Positions 36,621-45,220 of a DNA stretch of 64,000 nucleotides are shown here, one piece after another. The stretch comes from Neisseria lactamica NS19 (GTDB lineage Bacteria; Pseudomonadota; Gammaproteobacteria; Burkholderiales; Neisseriaceae). The first letter of the stretch is position 1, and each line of letters begins with the position of its first letter. The translations under genes and the position numbers were made by a program. A model generated the notes under the pieces. The model ran no database searches. It saw nothing but the letters and a program-made list of their open reading frames with translations, and had not been told where the DNA came from. The DNA lies in the NCBI GenBank assembly GCA_000193795.2, contig AEPI01000081.1, positions 1-64,000 of the forward strand. The letters run 5' to 3'.

Positions 36621-37369
36621 TGCTTATCCAGGCGATTACCATTTTCCCCGAAATGTTCGACAGCATAATCCATTACGGTGTAACGGGGCGTGCAAACAAA
36701 CAGGGGATTTGGCAGTTTCAATCGGTTAATCCCCGAGCGTTTGCCGACAACAGGCTGGGCTATATCGACGACCGCCCGTTCGGCGGCGGGCCGGGAATGA
36801 TTATGGCGGCTCCGCCGCTTGATGCGGCGATAAAATATGCCAAGGCACAATCCTCCCACACTGCAAAAGTTATCTGCCTCAGCCCGCAAGGGAAACCGCT
36901 GACACATCAGAAAGCGGCAGAACTGGCAAAACTCCCGCACTTGATTTTGCTGTGCGGACGGTACGAGGGCATAGACGAAAGACTGCTGCAAAGCAGTGTC
37001 GATGAAGAAATCAGCATCGGGGACTTTGTCGTTTCCGGCGGAGAGCTTCCCGCTATGATGCTGATGGATGCGGTATTAAGGCTGGTACCCGGTGTATTGG
37101 GCGATATTCGGTCTGCCGAACAGGATTCGTTCTCAAACGGTATCCTGGATTGCCCCCACTACACCAAACCCTTAGAATTTCAAGGTATGGCTGTCCCGGA
37201 AGTACTCCGTTCGGGCAATCATAACTTGATTGCGGAATGGCGGTTGGAACAATCGCTTCGCCGCACCCTGGAGCGCAGACCCGACTTATTGGAAAAGCGC
37301 GATTTAATCCCAAAGGAATCCCGCCTCTTGAAAAAAATCCTGCAAGAGCAACGGGAAATCCAATCATAA
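36620..37369 (+). CDS. trmD: tRNA (guanine-N1)-methyltransferase
   Basis: A 249-residue SPOUT knot methyltransferase making m1G37. Motifs: PFGGGPGMIM, LLCGRYEGIDER, and ISIGDFVVSGGELPA at the SAM-binding knot. It starts within the rimM stop (TGATG). Confidence 0.97.
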   Translation: MLIQAITIFPEMFDSIIHYGVTGRANKQGIWQFQSVNPRAFADNRLGYIDDRPFGGGPGMIMAAPPLDAAIKYAKAQSSHTAKVICLSPQGKPLTHQKAAELAKLPHLILLCGRYEGIDERLLQSSVDEEISIGDFVVSGGELPAMMLMDAVLRLVPGVLGDIRSAEQDSFSNGILDCPHYTKPLEFQGMAVPEVLRSGNHNLIAEWRLEQSLRRTLERRPDLLEKRDLIPKESRLLKKILQEQREIQS

Positions 37370-37382
37370 TTTAGGAAAAACA

Positions 37383-37748
37383 ATGAACCTGATCCAACAA
37401 TTGGAGCAAGAAGAAATTGCCCGTCTGAACAAAGACATCCCCGAATTCGCACCGGGCGACACCGTAGTTGTATCCGTACGCGTCGTAGAGGGTACGCGCA
37501 GCCGTCTGCAAGCCTACGAAGGCGTGGTTATCGCCCGCCGCAACCGTGGTCTGAACAGCAACTTCATCGTCCGTAAAATCTCCAGCGGCGAAGGTGTAGA
37601 ACGTACTTTCCAACTGTACTCTCCGACCGTCGAAAAAATCGAAGTCAAACGCCGTGGCGATGTCCGCCGTGCCAAACTGTACTACCTGCGCGGTCTGACC
37701 GGCAAAGCTGCACGCATTAAAGAAAAACTGCCTGCACGCAAAGGTTGA
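37383..37748 (+). CDS. rplS: 50S ribosomal protein L19
   Basis: 121 residues matching L19 (FAPGDTVVVSVRVVEGTRSR, then RRAKLYYLRGLTGKAARIKE). Last gene of the operon. Confidence 0.97.
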   Translation: MNLIQQLEQEEIARLNKDIPEFAPGDTVVVSVRVVEGTRSRLQAYEGVVIARRNRGLNSNFIVRKISSGEGVERTFQLYSPTVEKIEVKRRGDVRRAKLYYLRGLTGKAARIKEKLPARKG

Positions 37749-37767
37749 TTCAAACCGTTTTCCCCCA

Positions 37768-37793
37768 ATGCCGTCTGAACCTTCAGACGGCAT
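37768..37793 (+). terminator. inverted uptake-sequence terminator after rplS
   Basis: ATGCCGTCTGAA and TTCAGACGGCAT are almost adjacent, forming a 12-bp stem. Confidence 0.85.
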
Positions 37794-37895
37794 TTCTTAT
37801 TGCCGCAACATCCGCAACGGAACAGCACCAAGAAGCACACCCCTTCCGGCACATCCCGAATCCCCGTCCGAACCGAACAAAATTTACAGACCAAA

Positions 37896-37910
37896 CGTTA
37901 TACAGTATCA
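37896..37910 (+). promoter_or_regulatory. candidate Zur box upstream of the znu operon
   Basis: CGTTATACAGTATCA differs at three positions from the neisserial Zur consensus as I recall it (TGTTATDNHATAACA). It lies 160 bp upstream of znuC and 73 bp upstream of the small ORF. Confidence 0.35.
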
Positions 37911-37968
37911 TATCCGCCAGATAACGATAACCGCTTTGCCAACTTCCCTTTCAAAACCGCAAATCATT

Positions 37969-38073
37969 ATGACACCTTCCCTCTTACTGTCAGGATTGAC
38001 CTTCCGACTCTTCCTCGCCCTGATTGCCGTATTCCTTTTATGGGGTATTTACCTTTGGGCGGTATCGGCATGA
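37969..38073 (+). CDS. 34-residue single-helix membrane protein in front of znuC
   Basis: MTPSLLLSGLTFRLFLALIA continues into VFLLWGIYLWAVSA and stops in TGA at 38071-38073. The protein is almost entirely one transmembrane helix. Its stop overlaps the znuC ATG (ATGA), the arrangement of coupled genes. No good ribosome site precedes its ATG. It may be a real microprotein of the zinc transporter operon or only a leader ORF. Confidence 0.45.
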   Translation: MTPSLLLSGLTFRLFLALIAVFLLWGIYLWAVSA

Positions 38074-38795
38074 GCATCATCGTTGAAAACCTGACGGTCA
38101 GCTACCGCCGCCGTCCTGCCGTACACCACGTTGACATTACTTTTGAAGAACATAGTATGTGGGCGGTTTTCGGTCCCAACGGCGCAGGGAAATCTACCTT
38201 TCTTAAATCCTTGATGGGATTGCAGCCTATCGATACGGGCAGCATCCGGCTGGACGGATTGGCCCGTCAAAATATTGCCTACCTTCCCCAGCAGTCCGAC
38301 ATCGACCGCTCGCAGCCTATGACCGTTTTTGACTTGGCGGCAATGGGGCTGTGGTATGAAATCGGCTTTTTCAAAGGGATAAATACCGCTCAAAAACAGC
38401 GCGTTCACGAAGCCTTGGAACGTGTCGGGATGCGGCAGTTTGCCCGTCGCCAAATCGCCCACCTCTCAAACGGACAATTCCAACGCGTCCTGTTTGCACG
38501 GATGCTTGTCCAAAACGCCAAATTCCTGCTTTTGGACGAACCCTTCAACGCTGTTGATGCACGGACAACCTACGAGCTTCTCGACGTGTTGCAAAAATGC
38601 CATTGCAACGGACACGCTATCATTGCCGTTTTGCACGATTACGAACAAGTCCGCGCCTACTTTCCCAATACCCTGCTGCTTGCACGTGAAAAAATTGCGG
38701 CAGGCGCAACCGAAACCGTGTTGGCAGAACCTTACCTTACCCGGGCCAACGCCAAGATGCAGAAACAGGAAAGCCCCGACTGGTGCGCCTCATAA
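38070..38795 (+). CDS. znuC: zinc ABC transporter ATP-binding protein
   Basis: A 241-residue ATPase. Walker A is GPNGAGKS at 35-42; the signature motif reads LSNGQFQR rather than LSGGQ, as in many metal-type transporters; Walker B is FLLLDEPFNAVD. It energises ZnuB with zinc bound by ZnuA. Confidence 0.93.
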   Translation: MSIIVENLTVSYRRRPAVHHVDITFEEHSMWAVFGPNGAGKSTFLKSLMGLQPIDTGSIRLDGLARQNIAYLPQQSDIDRSQPMTVFDLAAMGLWYEIGFFKGINTAQKQRVHEALERVGMRQFARRQIAHLSNGQFQRVLFARMLVQNAKFLLLDEPFNAVDARTTYELLDVLQKCHCNGHAIIAVLHDYEQVRAYFPNTLLLAREKIAAGATETVLAEPYLTRANAKMQKQESPDWCAS

Positions 38796-38818
38796 ATGCC
38801 GTCTGAAACCGAAACATT

Positions 38819-39694
38819 ATGACTCCCTACGACCTGCTTATCACACCCTTTGCAGAATTCGACTTTATGCGCTACGCCCTCGCATCCGTCTTCTGCCTTG
38901 CCCTTAGTGCCGCACCCGTCGGCGTATTCCTCGTTATGCGGAGGATGAGCCTGATAGGCGACGCACTCAGCCACGCCGTCTTGCCCGGTGCCGCCGTCGG
39001 CTACATATTTGCCGGCTTGAGCCTGCCCGCTATGGGTGCGGGCGGGTTTGCCGCCGGTATGCTGATGGCGCTGCTTGCCGGACTCGTCAGCCGCTTTACC
39101 ACGCTCAAAGAAGATGCCAACTTTGCCGCCTTTTATCTCAGCAGCCTCGCCATCGGCGTAATCCTCATCAGCAAAAACGGCAGCAGCGTCGATTTGCTCC
39201 ACCTTCTTTTCGGCTCTGTGCTTGCCGTCGATATTCCCGCACTGCAACTCATCGCCGCCGTCTCCGGCCTCACGCTCATTATCCTTGCCGTCATCTACCG
39301 CCCCCTCGTACTGGAAAGCATAGATCCCCTGTTCCTCAAATCCGTCAACGGCAAAGGCGGGTTTTGGCACGTCGTTTTCCTCATCCTCGTCGTTATGAAC
39401 CTCGTATCCGGCTTCCAAGCCCTCGGTACCCTGATGTCGGTCGGATTGATGATGCTGCCCGCCATTACCGCCCGCCTATGGGCAAGAAATATGGGGACGC
39501 TCATTCTGTTGTCCGTCCTCATCGCCCTCTTTTGCGGTTTGACCGGGCTGCTCATTTCCTACCATATCGAAATCCCTTCCGGCCCCGCCATCATCCTCTG
39601 CTGCAGCACCCTCTACCTGCTCTCCGTCATACTCGGCAAAGAAGGCGGCATCTTGCCCAAATGGCTCAAAAACCACCGCCACCATACCACCTGA
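38819..39694 (+). CDS. znuB: zinc ABC transporter permease
   Basis: A 291-residue ABC-3 family permease with about eight helices. RRMSLIGDALSHAVLPGAAVGY is the conserved family motif. An uptake sequence lies between znuC and znuB. Confidence 0.93.
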   Translation: MTPYDLLITPFAEFDFMRYALASVFCLALSAAPVGVFLVMRRMSLIGDALSHAVLPGAAVGYIFAGLSLPAMGAGGFAAGMLMALLAGLVSRFTTLKEDANFAAFYLSSLAIGVILISKNGSSVDLLHLLFGSVLAVDIPALQLIAAVSGLTLIILAVIYRPLVLESIDPLFLKSVNGKGGFWHVVFLILVVMNLVSGFQALGTLMSVGLMMLPAITARLWARNMGTLILLSVLIALFCGLTGLLISYHIEIPSGPAIILCCSTLYLLSVILGKEGGILPKWLKNHRHHTT

Positions 39695-39742
39695 CACGGC
39701 AGGCTGCTTGAACAAACAGGCAGCTTGTTTTACCATAACGAA

Positions 39743-39757
39743 TGTTACGTTATATCA
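39743..39757 (+). promoter_or_regulatory. candidate Zur box upstream of znuA
   Basis: TGTTACGTTATATCA matches the recalled Zur consensus at 13 of 15 positions and ends 13 bp before the znuA ATG. It could give znuA its own zinc-repressed promoter. Confidence 0.45.
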
Positions 39758-39770
39758 CAGGAGAACAGTT

Positions 39771-40685
39771 ATGAAACACCCCAAACTCACCCTTATCGCC
39801 GCATTGCTGACCACCGCCGCGACAGCCGCCCCCCTGCCCGTCGTAACCAGCTTCAGCATTTTAGGCGACGTTGCCAAACAAATCGGCGGAGAACGCGTAT
39901 CCATACAAAGTTTGGTCGGAGCCAACCAAGATACGCACGCCTATCATATGACCAGCGGCGACATTAAAAAAATCCGCAGTGCAAAACTCGTCCTGCTCAA
40001 CGGCTTAGGACTTGAAGCCGCCGATGTACAACGTGCCGTCAAACAGAGCAAAGTATCCTATGCCGAAGCAACCAAAGGCATCAAACCCCTCAAAGCCGAA
40101 GAAGAAGGCGGACACCATCATGATCACGACCATGACCACGAAGGACACCACCACGACCACGGCGAATTTGACCCGCACGTCTGGAACGACCCCGTCCTCA
40201 TGTCCACCTATGCCCAAAACGTTGCCGAAGCCCTGATAAAGGCCGACCCCGAAGGCAAAGTTTATTATCAACAACGCTTGGGCAACTACCAAATGCAGCT
40301 CAAAAAACTGCACAGCGACGCACAAGCCGCATTTAACACCGTCCCTGCCGCCAAACGCAAAGTCCTGACCGGGCACGATGCCTTTTCCTACATGGGCAAA
40401 CGTTACCATATCGAATTCATTGCCCCGCAAGGCGTGAGCAGCGAAGCCGAGCCTTCGGCCAAACAAGTCGCCGCCATCATCCGACAAATCAAACGCGAAG
40501 GCATCAAAGCCGTATTTACCGAAAATATCAAAGATACCCGCATGGTTGACCGCATCGCCAAAGAGACCGGCGTCAACGTCAGCGGCAAACTGTATTCCGA
40601 CGCACTCGGCAACGCGCCCGCAGACACCTACATCGGCATGTACCGCCACAACATCAAGGCAATGAGCGAAGCGATGAAGAAATAA
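39771..40685 (+). CDS. znuA: zinc ABC transporter substrate-binding protein
   Basis: 304 residues of the cluster A-I binding proteins. Sec signal peptide (MKHPKLTLIAALLTTAATAA), metal ligands in DTHAYHM and FDPHVWNDP, and a His/Asp-rich loop at residues 115-130. AGGAGAAC precedes the ATG. It feeds zinc to ZnuBC. Confidence 0.94.
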   Translation: MKHPKLTLIAALLTTAATAAPLPVVTSFSILGDVAKQIGGERVSIQSLVGANQDTHAYHMTSGDIKKIRSAKLVLLNGLGLEAADVQRAVKQSKVSYAEATKGIKPLKAEEEGGHHHDHDHDHEGHHHDHGEFDPHVWNDPVLMSTYAQNVAEALIKADPEGKVYYQQRLGNYQMQLKKLHSDAQAAFNTVPAAKRKVLTGHDAFSYMGKRYHIEFIAPQGVSSEAEPSAKQVAAIIRQIKREGIKAVFTENIKDTRMVDRIAKETGVNVSGKLYSDALGNAPADTYIGMYRHNIKAMSEAMKK

Positions 40686-40699
40686 ACCCTAAACACACA

Positions 40700-40729
40700 A
40701 TGCCGTCTGAAACCTTTTTCAGACGGCAT
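40700..40729 (+). terminator. inverted uptake-sequence terminator after znuA
   Basis: ATGCCGTCTGAA, a short T-rich loop, then TTCAGACGGCAT. Confidence 0.85.
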
Positions 40730-40772
40730 TCTCATACCCGTGCACAAAAGGCAGCCCCACAACGCACAAATA

Positions 40773-40840
40773 TATAGCGGATTAACAAAAACCGGTACGG
40801 TGTTGCCTCGCCTTGTCCTGATTTTTGTTAACCCACCATA
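40773..40840. repeat. heavily deleted Correia element
   Basis: TATAGCGGATTAACAAAAAC at one end and GTTAACCCACCATA at the other keep diverged terminal repeats. About 25 bp of the GTTGCCTCGCCTTGTCC core remains. At 68 bp it is shorter than the standard classes. Confidence 0.75.
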
Positions 40841-40862
40841 CAACGACCAACATAAACCATTG

Positions 40863-40874
40863 AAAAAAAAAAAA
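40863..40874 (+). repeat. A12 homopolymer upstream of the trimeric autotransporter gene
   Basis: Twelve consecutive As lie about 92 bp before the autotransporter start. Runs of this length are prone to slippage in Neisseria. Confidence 0.8.
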
Positions 40875-40898
40875 TGGATAAAATAATACAACGTATTA

Positions 40899-40927
40899 TT
40901 TACAGAGTAAGGGTCTGAATATATAAT
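40899..40927 (+). promoter_or_regulatory. near-consensus sigma-70 promoter of the trimeric autotransporter gene
   Basis: TTTACA (40899-40904), a 17-bp spacer and TATAAT (40922-40927). It is the best promoter-like element between the Correia remnant and the ATG at 40967. Confidence 0.6.
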
Positions 40928-40966
40928 CGGAGGATTACGTTAGCTTTAACTCTAATTGGTACAATC

Positions 40967-42227
40967 ATGACCCGCACCAACAAAAAACATACGGCAATAT
41001 CCAAACTCATCCTCACAGCAGCAGCCACAGGAATCGGCATATCCGCCGTGCCATACGCTCAGGCTGACGGCAATGGGCCAACGACGGTCAGAGAGCTAAT
41101 TATAAAAAAATCGGAAAATGATGATGAAAATGACCATAAAGACATTATTTACGATTGGGATACATATACCCCGGAAAAGGTCGTCGTCGGCTATAGGGGC
41201 GATGGCACCCTGATTACCGACATTGCACCTGGTGAGATTAATGCGGGATCTACTGATGCAGTTACCGGAGATCAACTGTATTACTACGTACCCTCAAAGA
41301 TTGAGGAAAAGCTTGAGGAATTTCGCAAAAATCTACAGTATGAATTCAGTGAGTCTGAATCAGACGTTAAAATTGAATATTCAGACAAAACTTCAAAACT
41401 AACTCTAACCCTTTCCGAAGATTTGAAAAAGAAAATCGACAATATCTCCAACTCCGGAGGAAAGGGCGAGAAAGGTGAACAGGGTGAGAAAGGCGATAAA
41501 GGTGAACAGGGTGAGAAAGGCGATAAAGGCGAACAGGGTGAGAAAGGTGCACAAGGAGAAAAAGGTGAGAAAGGTGCACAAGGCGAAAAAAGGTGAGAAA
41601 GGTGCACAAGGCGAAAAAGGCGAGAAAGGTGCACAAGGCGAAAAAGGCGAGAAAGGTGCACAAGGCGAAAAAGGTAAATCCGCCTACGAAATTTGGAAAT
41701 CTCTAGATACTGGAAAACGTGCTGATAAAACAGAACGAGACTTTATCGACTCCCTCAAAGCGGAAGCCGATACTGCATTTACCCGAACCGAAGAATCGGA
41801 CGGTACTATGCTGACCGCCAAAGGTAAAATTACTAATGAACGCCCCAATGGCGAAGTCCGTATAAGCGGCTTGGCGGCAGGCAGGATTTCTCCATCAAGC
41901 TCAGACGCAGTCAACGGCGCACAGTTGTTTGAGGTGCATGAACGGATTTCCTCTATAGAGCAAAAAGTCGACAAGTTGGATAAATCAATGAACGGCGGTA
42001 TCGCCAAAGCAGGAGCGATCGCACTCCTTCCTCAACCGACTTATGCGGGACACTCGATGGTATCCGCTTCTACGGCACACTACAACGGCGAACAGGCTCT
42101 TGCAATCGGTTACTCCAGCCTCTCAGATAACGGCAAAGTAATCCTGAAGGCAGGTGCTTCGTTCAATTTCTCCGGCAACAATACCAAAAAACCGTTATTT
42201 GGAGCGGCTGTCGGCTACCAATGGTGA
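40967..42227 (+). CDS. trimeric autotransporter adhesin (YadA family) with collagen-like stalk, frameshifted in this sequence
   Basis: Frame 1 (40967-41596) has a signal peptide (SKLILTAAATGIGISAVPYA), a short head/neck with the YadA-like APGEINAGSTDAVTGDQLYY, a coiled-coil stretch and about 15 Gly-X-Y triplets (GEKGEQGEKGDKGEQ type). It then meets a stop. The second frame to 42227 continues the Gly-X-Y repeats, then GRISPSSSDAVNGAQLFEVH and the membrane anchor ending GAAVGYQW. The break is an A6 run at 41586-41591 where the sister repeats have A5. Removing one A gives 419 residues. It could be a phase-variable OFF state, a mutation or a sequencing error. No promoter-proximal partner gene; a glycosyltransferase follows. 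Confidence 0.82.
41554..41675. repeat. 27-bp tandem repeats encoding Gly-X-Y triplets
   Basis: Copies of GGCGAAAAAGGCGAGAAAGG followed by TGCACAA repeat about four times, encoding GEKGEKGAQ. The second copy is 28 bp because of an extra A. Upstream of it are shorter 18-bp units encoding GEKGDKGEQ-type triplets. Confidence 0.85.
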
Positions 42228-42266
42228 TCTTCCGCCATCAATACCTATTGGAACACAGCCTATAGT

Positions 42267-42301
42267 AAAAATGCCGCACTTGCAGACAGGTGCGGCATTT
42301 T
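42267..42301 (+). terminator. intrinsic terminator after the trimeric autotransporter gene
   Basis: AAAATGCCGCAC pairs with GTGCGGCATTTT around an 8-10 nt loop. It resembles, but is not, an uptake sequence. Confidence 0.85.
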
Positions 42302-42376
42302 GGATTTTGTATGCAGGCCATATCCTAAAATTGCCCATCTGCATACTTCGCCTTTTACAACAAATTAAGGATTCAG

Positions 42377-43297
42377 ATGTACTCCAACGATAAAGCAACC
42401 TCCGATAATCTACCCAGTATCAGCTTCATCCTGCCCGTCTATAATGTTGCACCCTATATCCCCCGCGCGCTCGAAAGCATATTGCTTCAAACGGTACGCA
42501 AAGAAATTATTTTGATAGATGACGGTTCGACAGATGGCAGTGCGGAAATCCTGGCGAAATATATGCACCAATATCCCTTTATTACCGTTGTCAGCAGCCA
42601 AAACAGGGGGGTGGCGGCGGCACGCAATGCCGGATTAAAACTTGCAACGGGGGATTTCATTATGTTCTTAGACCCCGATGACGAACTTTACCCCATAGAT
42701 TTCGGTTTGTGGGCAAGACTTGCTCAAGATAACGGACTTCAAGCGATTAAAGGCGTATATCTCCGTCCTCCTTATGAAGAGGGGAAAAATATGTTGAGGT
42801 GTAAGCCCGTTTTTCAATTTAAAGAACAGCACAATGGGAAAATCTCATCTATGCAGGGGATATTGATGCAGAGTCTGCCTCATCACTGGCCTCTACACAA
42901 TATGTGCTTTATGATTGACCGTCGCCACCTTGTCGCTACGGGTGTTACCTATCGCAACGGTATGCGTTTTGGGGAAGATATGGTTTTCATCTCTGAATTT
43001 CTGCTTGCAGGCGGAAAAGTCTTGGAGGTTGACATTCCCTTTTTTATTTACCACCGCAGAGAAGGAAGTCTGACAACCGCCCTACCCGACCACAGGCTGA
43101 CCGATTACCTTCACAATCTGCTTACCTACCTCGTACCGCTGATGGAAAGGCAGACCGATTCAAGATACACAGAAACTGTCCGTCAAATCCTACTGATTGA
43201 ATTTGATAAAATTGGCAGAATTGTCAAAAATTTCCCCGAGCTGAAAAAAGAATATGACTGCCTCTTTGCGCAACTGCCGGATAAAAAATATCTCTGA
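42377..43297 (+). CDS. family 2 glycosyltransferase
   Basis: 306 residues. SFILPVYNVAPYIPRALESI and LIDDGSTDGSAEILAKY form the nucleotide-binding part; NRGVAAARNAGLKLATGDFIMFLDPDDEL holds the metal-binding acidic motif. The C-terminal third is helical without membrane segments. It follows the autotransporter but a terminator separates them. Acceptor unknown. Confidence 0.82.
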   Translation: MYSNDKATSDNLPSISFILPVYNVAPYIPRALESILLQTVRKEIILIDDGSTDGSAEILAKYMHQYPFITVVSSQNRGVAAARNAGLKLATGDFIMFLDPDDELYPIDFGLWARLAQDNGLQAIKGVYLRPPYEEGKNMLRCKPVFQFKEQHNGKISSMQGILMQSLPHHWPLHNMCFMIDRRHLVATGVTYRNGMRFGEDMVFISEFLLAGGKVLEVDIPFFIYHRREGSLTTALPDHRLTDYLHNLLTYLVPLMERQTDSRYTETVRQILLIEFDKIGRIVKNFPELKKEYDCLFAQLPDKKYL

Positions 43298-43311
43298 CCA
43301 TATGAGGATAA

Positions 43312-43350
43312 ATGCCGTCTGAATGCCTGAAAAGCCGTTTCAGACGGCAT
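43312..43350 (+). terminator. inverted uptake-sequence terminator after the glycosyltransferase
   Basis: ATGCCGTCTGAA (43312-43323) and TTCAGACGGCAT (43339-43350) form a stem followed by TGTTTTATTT. Confidence 0.82.
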
Positions 43351-43426
43351 TGTTTTATTTGGTAAGCAACTGTCTGCGTTGTATAATCGACCGTTTTAGA
43401 ATCGATAATAAACAATAGGAACCGCC

Positions 43427-45088
43427 ATGACAGAATCCATCACCCGCGACAGTATGCAATACGATGTCGTGATTGTCGGCGCAGGCCCGTCGGGTTTGTC
43501 CGCCGCCATCAAACTCAAGCAGCTTGCCGAAAAAAACGGGCGCGAAATCAGCGTTTGCATGGTGGAGAAAGGTTCTGAGGCGGGCGCGCATTCGCTGGCG
43601 GGCGCGGTCATCGATCCGATTGCGCTGAACGAGCTGATTCCCGACTGGAAAGAAAAAGGCGCGCCGCTGACGCGTGCGGTAACTCAGGACAAAGTGTTGT
43701 TCCTGACGGAGAAAAAAGCGTTCAATCTGCCTGTTACCCCCAATTTCGACAATCACGGCAACTACATCGTCAGCTTGGGCGAAGTCGTGCGCTGGTTGGC
43801 GGAGCAGGCGGAAAATATGGGCGTGGAAATTTATCCGGGCTTTGCCGCCGCCGAAGTGCTGTATCACGAAGACGGTTCGGTCAAAGGCATTGCGACCGGC
43901 AATATGGGCATTGGCAAAGACGGTGAGCCGACCGACAGTTTCCAGCCCGGTATGGAGCTTTGGGCGCGGCAAACCCTGTTTGCCGAAGGCTGCCGAGGTT
44001 CGCTTTCCAAGCAAATCATCGAACGCTTCAAACTCGACCAAAACAGCCAGCCGCAAACTTACGGCTTGGGCATTAAAGAAGTTTGGGAAGTGCCGTCTGA
44101 ACAGCATCAGCCCGGTTTGGTGGTGCACAGCGCGGGCTGGCCGCTGGACAGCAAAACCTACGGCGGCGCGTTTGTTTACCATTTCGACGACAACAAGGTC
44201 GCCGTCGGCTTCGTGGTCGGCTTGGACTATCAAAACCCTTATCTGTCGCCGTTTGAAGAGTTCCAACGCTTCAAAACCCATCCCGAAATCCGCAAAACCT
44301 TTGAAGGCGGCCGCCGCATCGCTTACGGCGCGCGTTCGCTGATTGAAGGCGGTTTGCAAAGTCTGCCGAAACTCTCGTTCAAAGGCGGCGTTTTAATCGG
44401 CGATGCGGCGGGTTTCCTCAATATGCCGCGCATCAAAGGCATCCATACCGCGATGAAGTCCGCTATGCTCGCCGCCGAAGCCGTGTTCCCCTTGTTGGAA
44501 AACCTTGAAGAAGTGGAAAGCTTTGACAGCGGCGAAGAGGCGGCGGATTATCAGCAACGTTTCGAACAAAGCTGGCTGTATCAAGAGCTTTACGCCGCAC
44601 GCAATGTCCGCCCGTCATTCAAATGGGGCGTTTACCTCGGCTCGCTTTATACCGGTATCGATCAGGTGATTTTCAAAGGCAAAGCCCCGTGGACCTTGAA
44701 ACATCACGGCAAAGACAACGAGCAGCTCAAAAAAGCCGCCGAATGCAAGCCGATTGATTATCCGAAACCCGACGGCGTATTGACCTTCGACCGCTTAAGC
44801 AGCGTCTTCCTCGCCAATCTTGCGCATGAAGAAAACCAGCCCGACCATTTGGTGCTGAACAATCCGCAAACGATGATAGACGTAAACTACAAAGAATACG
44901 CCTCGCCCGAAACGCGTTATTGTCCGGCCGGCGTGTATGAAATCGTCGAAGAAAACGGTAGTCCGCGCCTGCAAATCAACGCCGCCAACTGCGTGCACTG
45001 CAAAACGTGCGACATCAAAGACCCGACGCAAAACATCACTTGGATTTGCCCCGAAGGCGCGAGCGGACCGAATTACGGCGGGATGTAA
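43427..45088 (+). CDS. electron-transfer flavoprotein-ubiquinone oxidoreductase
   Basis: 553 residues. N-terminal FAD fold VVIVGAGPSGLSAAIKLKQL, then SLAGAVIDP. The C-terminal 4Fe-4S site has Cys in RYCPAGVYE, NCVHCKTCDIKDP and WICPEGASGPNYGGM. It passes electrons from ETF to ubiquinone at the inner membrane. Length and motifs are normal. Confidence 0.94.
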   Translation: MTESITRDSMQYDVVIVGAGPSGLSAAIKLKQLAEKNGREISVCMVEKGSEAGAHSLAGAVIDPIALNELIPDWKEKGAPLTRAVTQDKVLFLTEKKAFNLPVTPNFDNHGNYIVSLGEVVRWLAEQAENMGVEIYPGFAAAEVLYHEDGSVKGIATGNMGIGKDGEPTDSFQPGMELWARQTLFAEGCRGSLSKQIIERFKLDQNSQPQTYGLGIKEVWEVPSEQHQPGLVVHSAGWPLDSKTYGGAFVYHFDDNKVAVGFVVGLDYQNPYLSPFEEFQRFKTHPEIRKTFEGGRRIAYGARSLIEGGLQSLPKLSFKGGVLIGDAAGFLNMPRIKGIHTAMKSAMLAAEAVFPLLENLEEVESFDSGEEAADYQQRFEQSWLYQELYAARNVRPSFKWGVYLGSLYTGIDQVIFKGKAPWTLKHHGKDNEQLKKAAECKPIDYPKPDGVLTFDRLSSVFLANLAHEENQPDHLVLNNPQTMIDVNYKEYASPETRYCPAGVYEIVEENGSPRLQINAANCVHCKTCDIKDPTQNITWICPEGASGPNYGGM

Positions 45089-45170
45089 ACCTTATTCCGC
45101 CGTTACGCCCGGTCAGGAATAAGGAATGGGGCAGTTGTTCAAACCTGCCCCGTTTGAACCTATGGCAAAA

Positions 45171-45208
45171 ATGCCGTCTGAACCTTGGCTTCAACGTTCA
45201 GACGGCAT
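45171..45208. terminator. bidirectional inverted uptake-sequence terminator between ETF-QO and nosL
   Basis: ATGCCGTCTGAA and TTCAGACGGCAT flanked by an A-run and a T-run lie between two convergent genes. Confidence 0.85.
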
Positions 45209-45220
45209 TTTTGTTTGGAT

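Noticed and set aside
41461..41680. Regular repeats of 18 and 27 bp resembling a CRISPR array
   Set aside because: Units are contiguous with no spacers and encode Gly-X-Y triplets in the adhesin frame.
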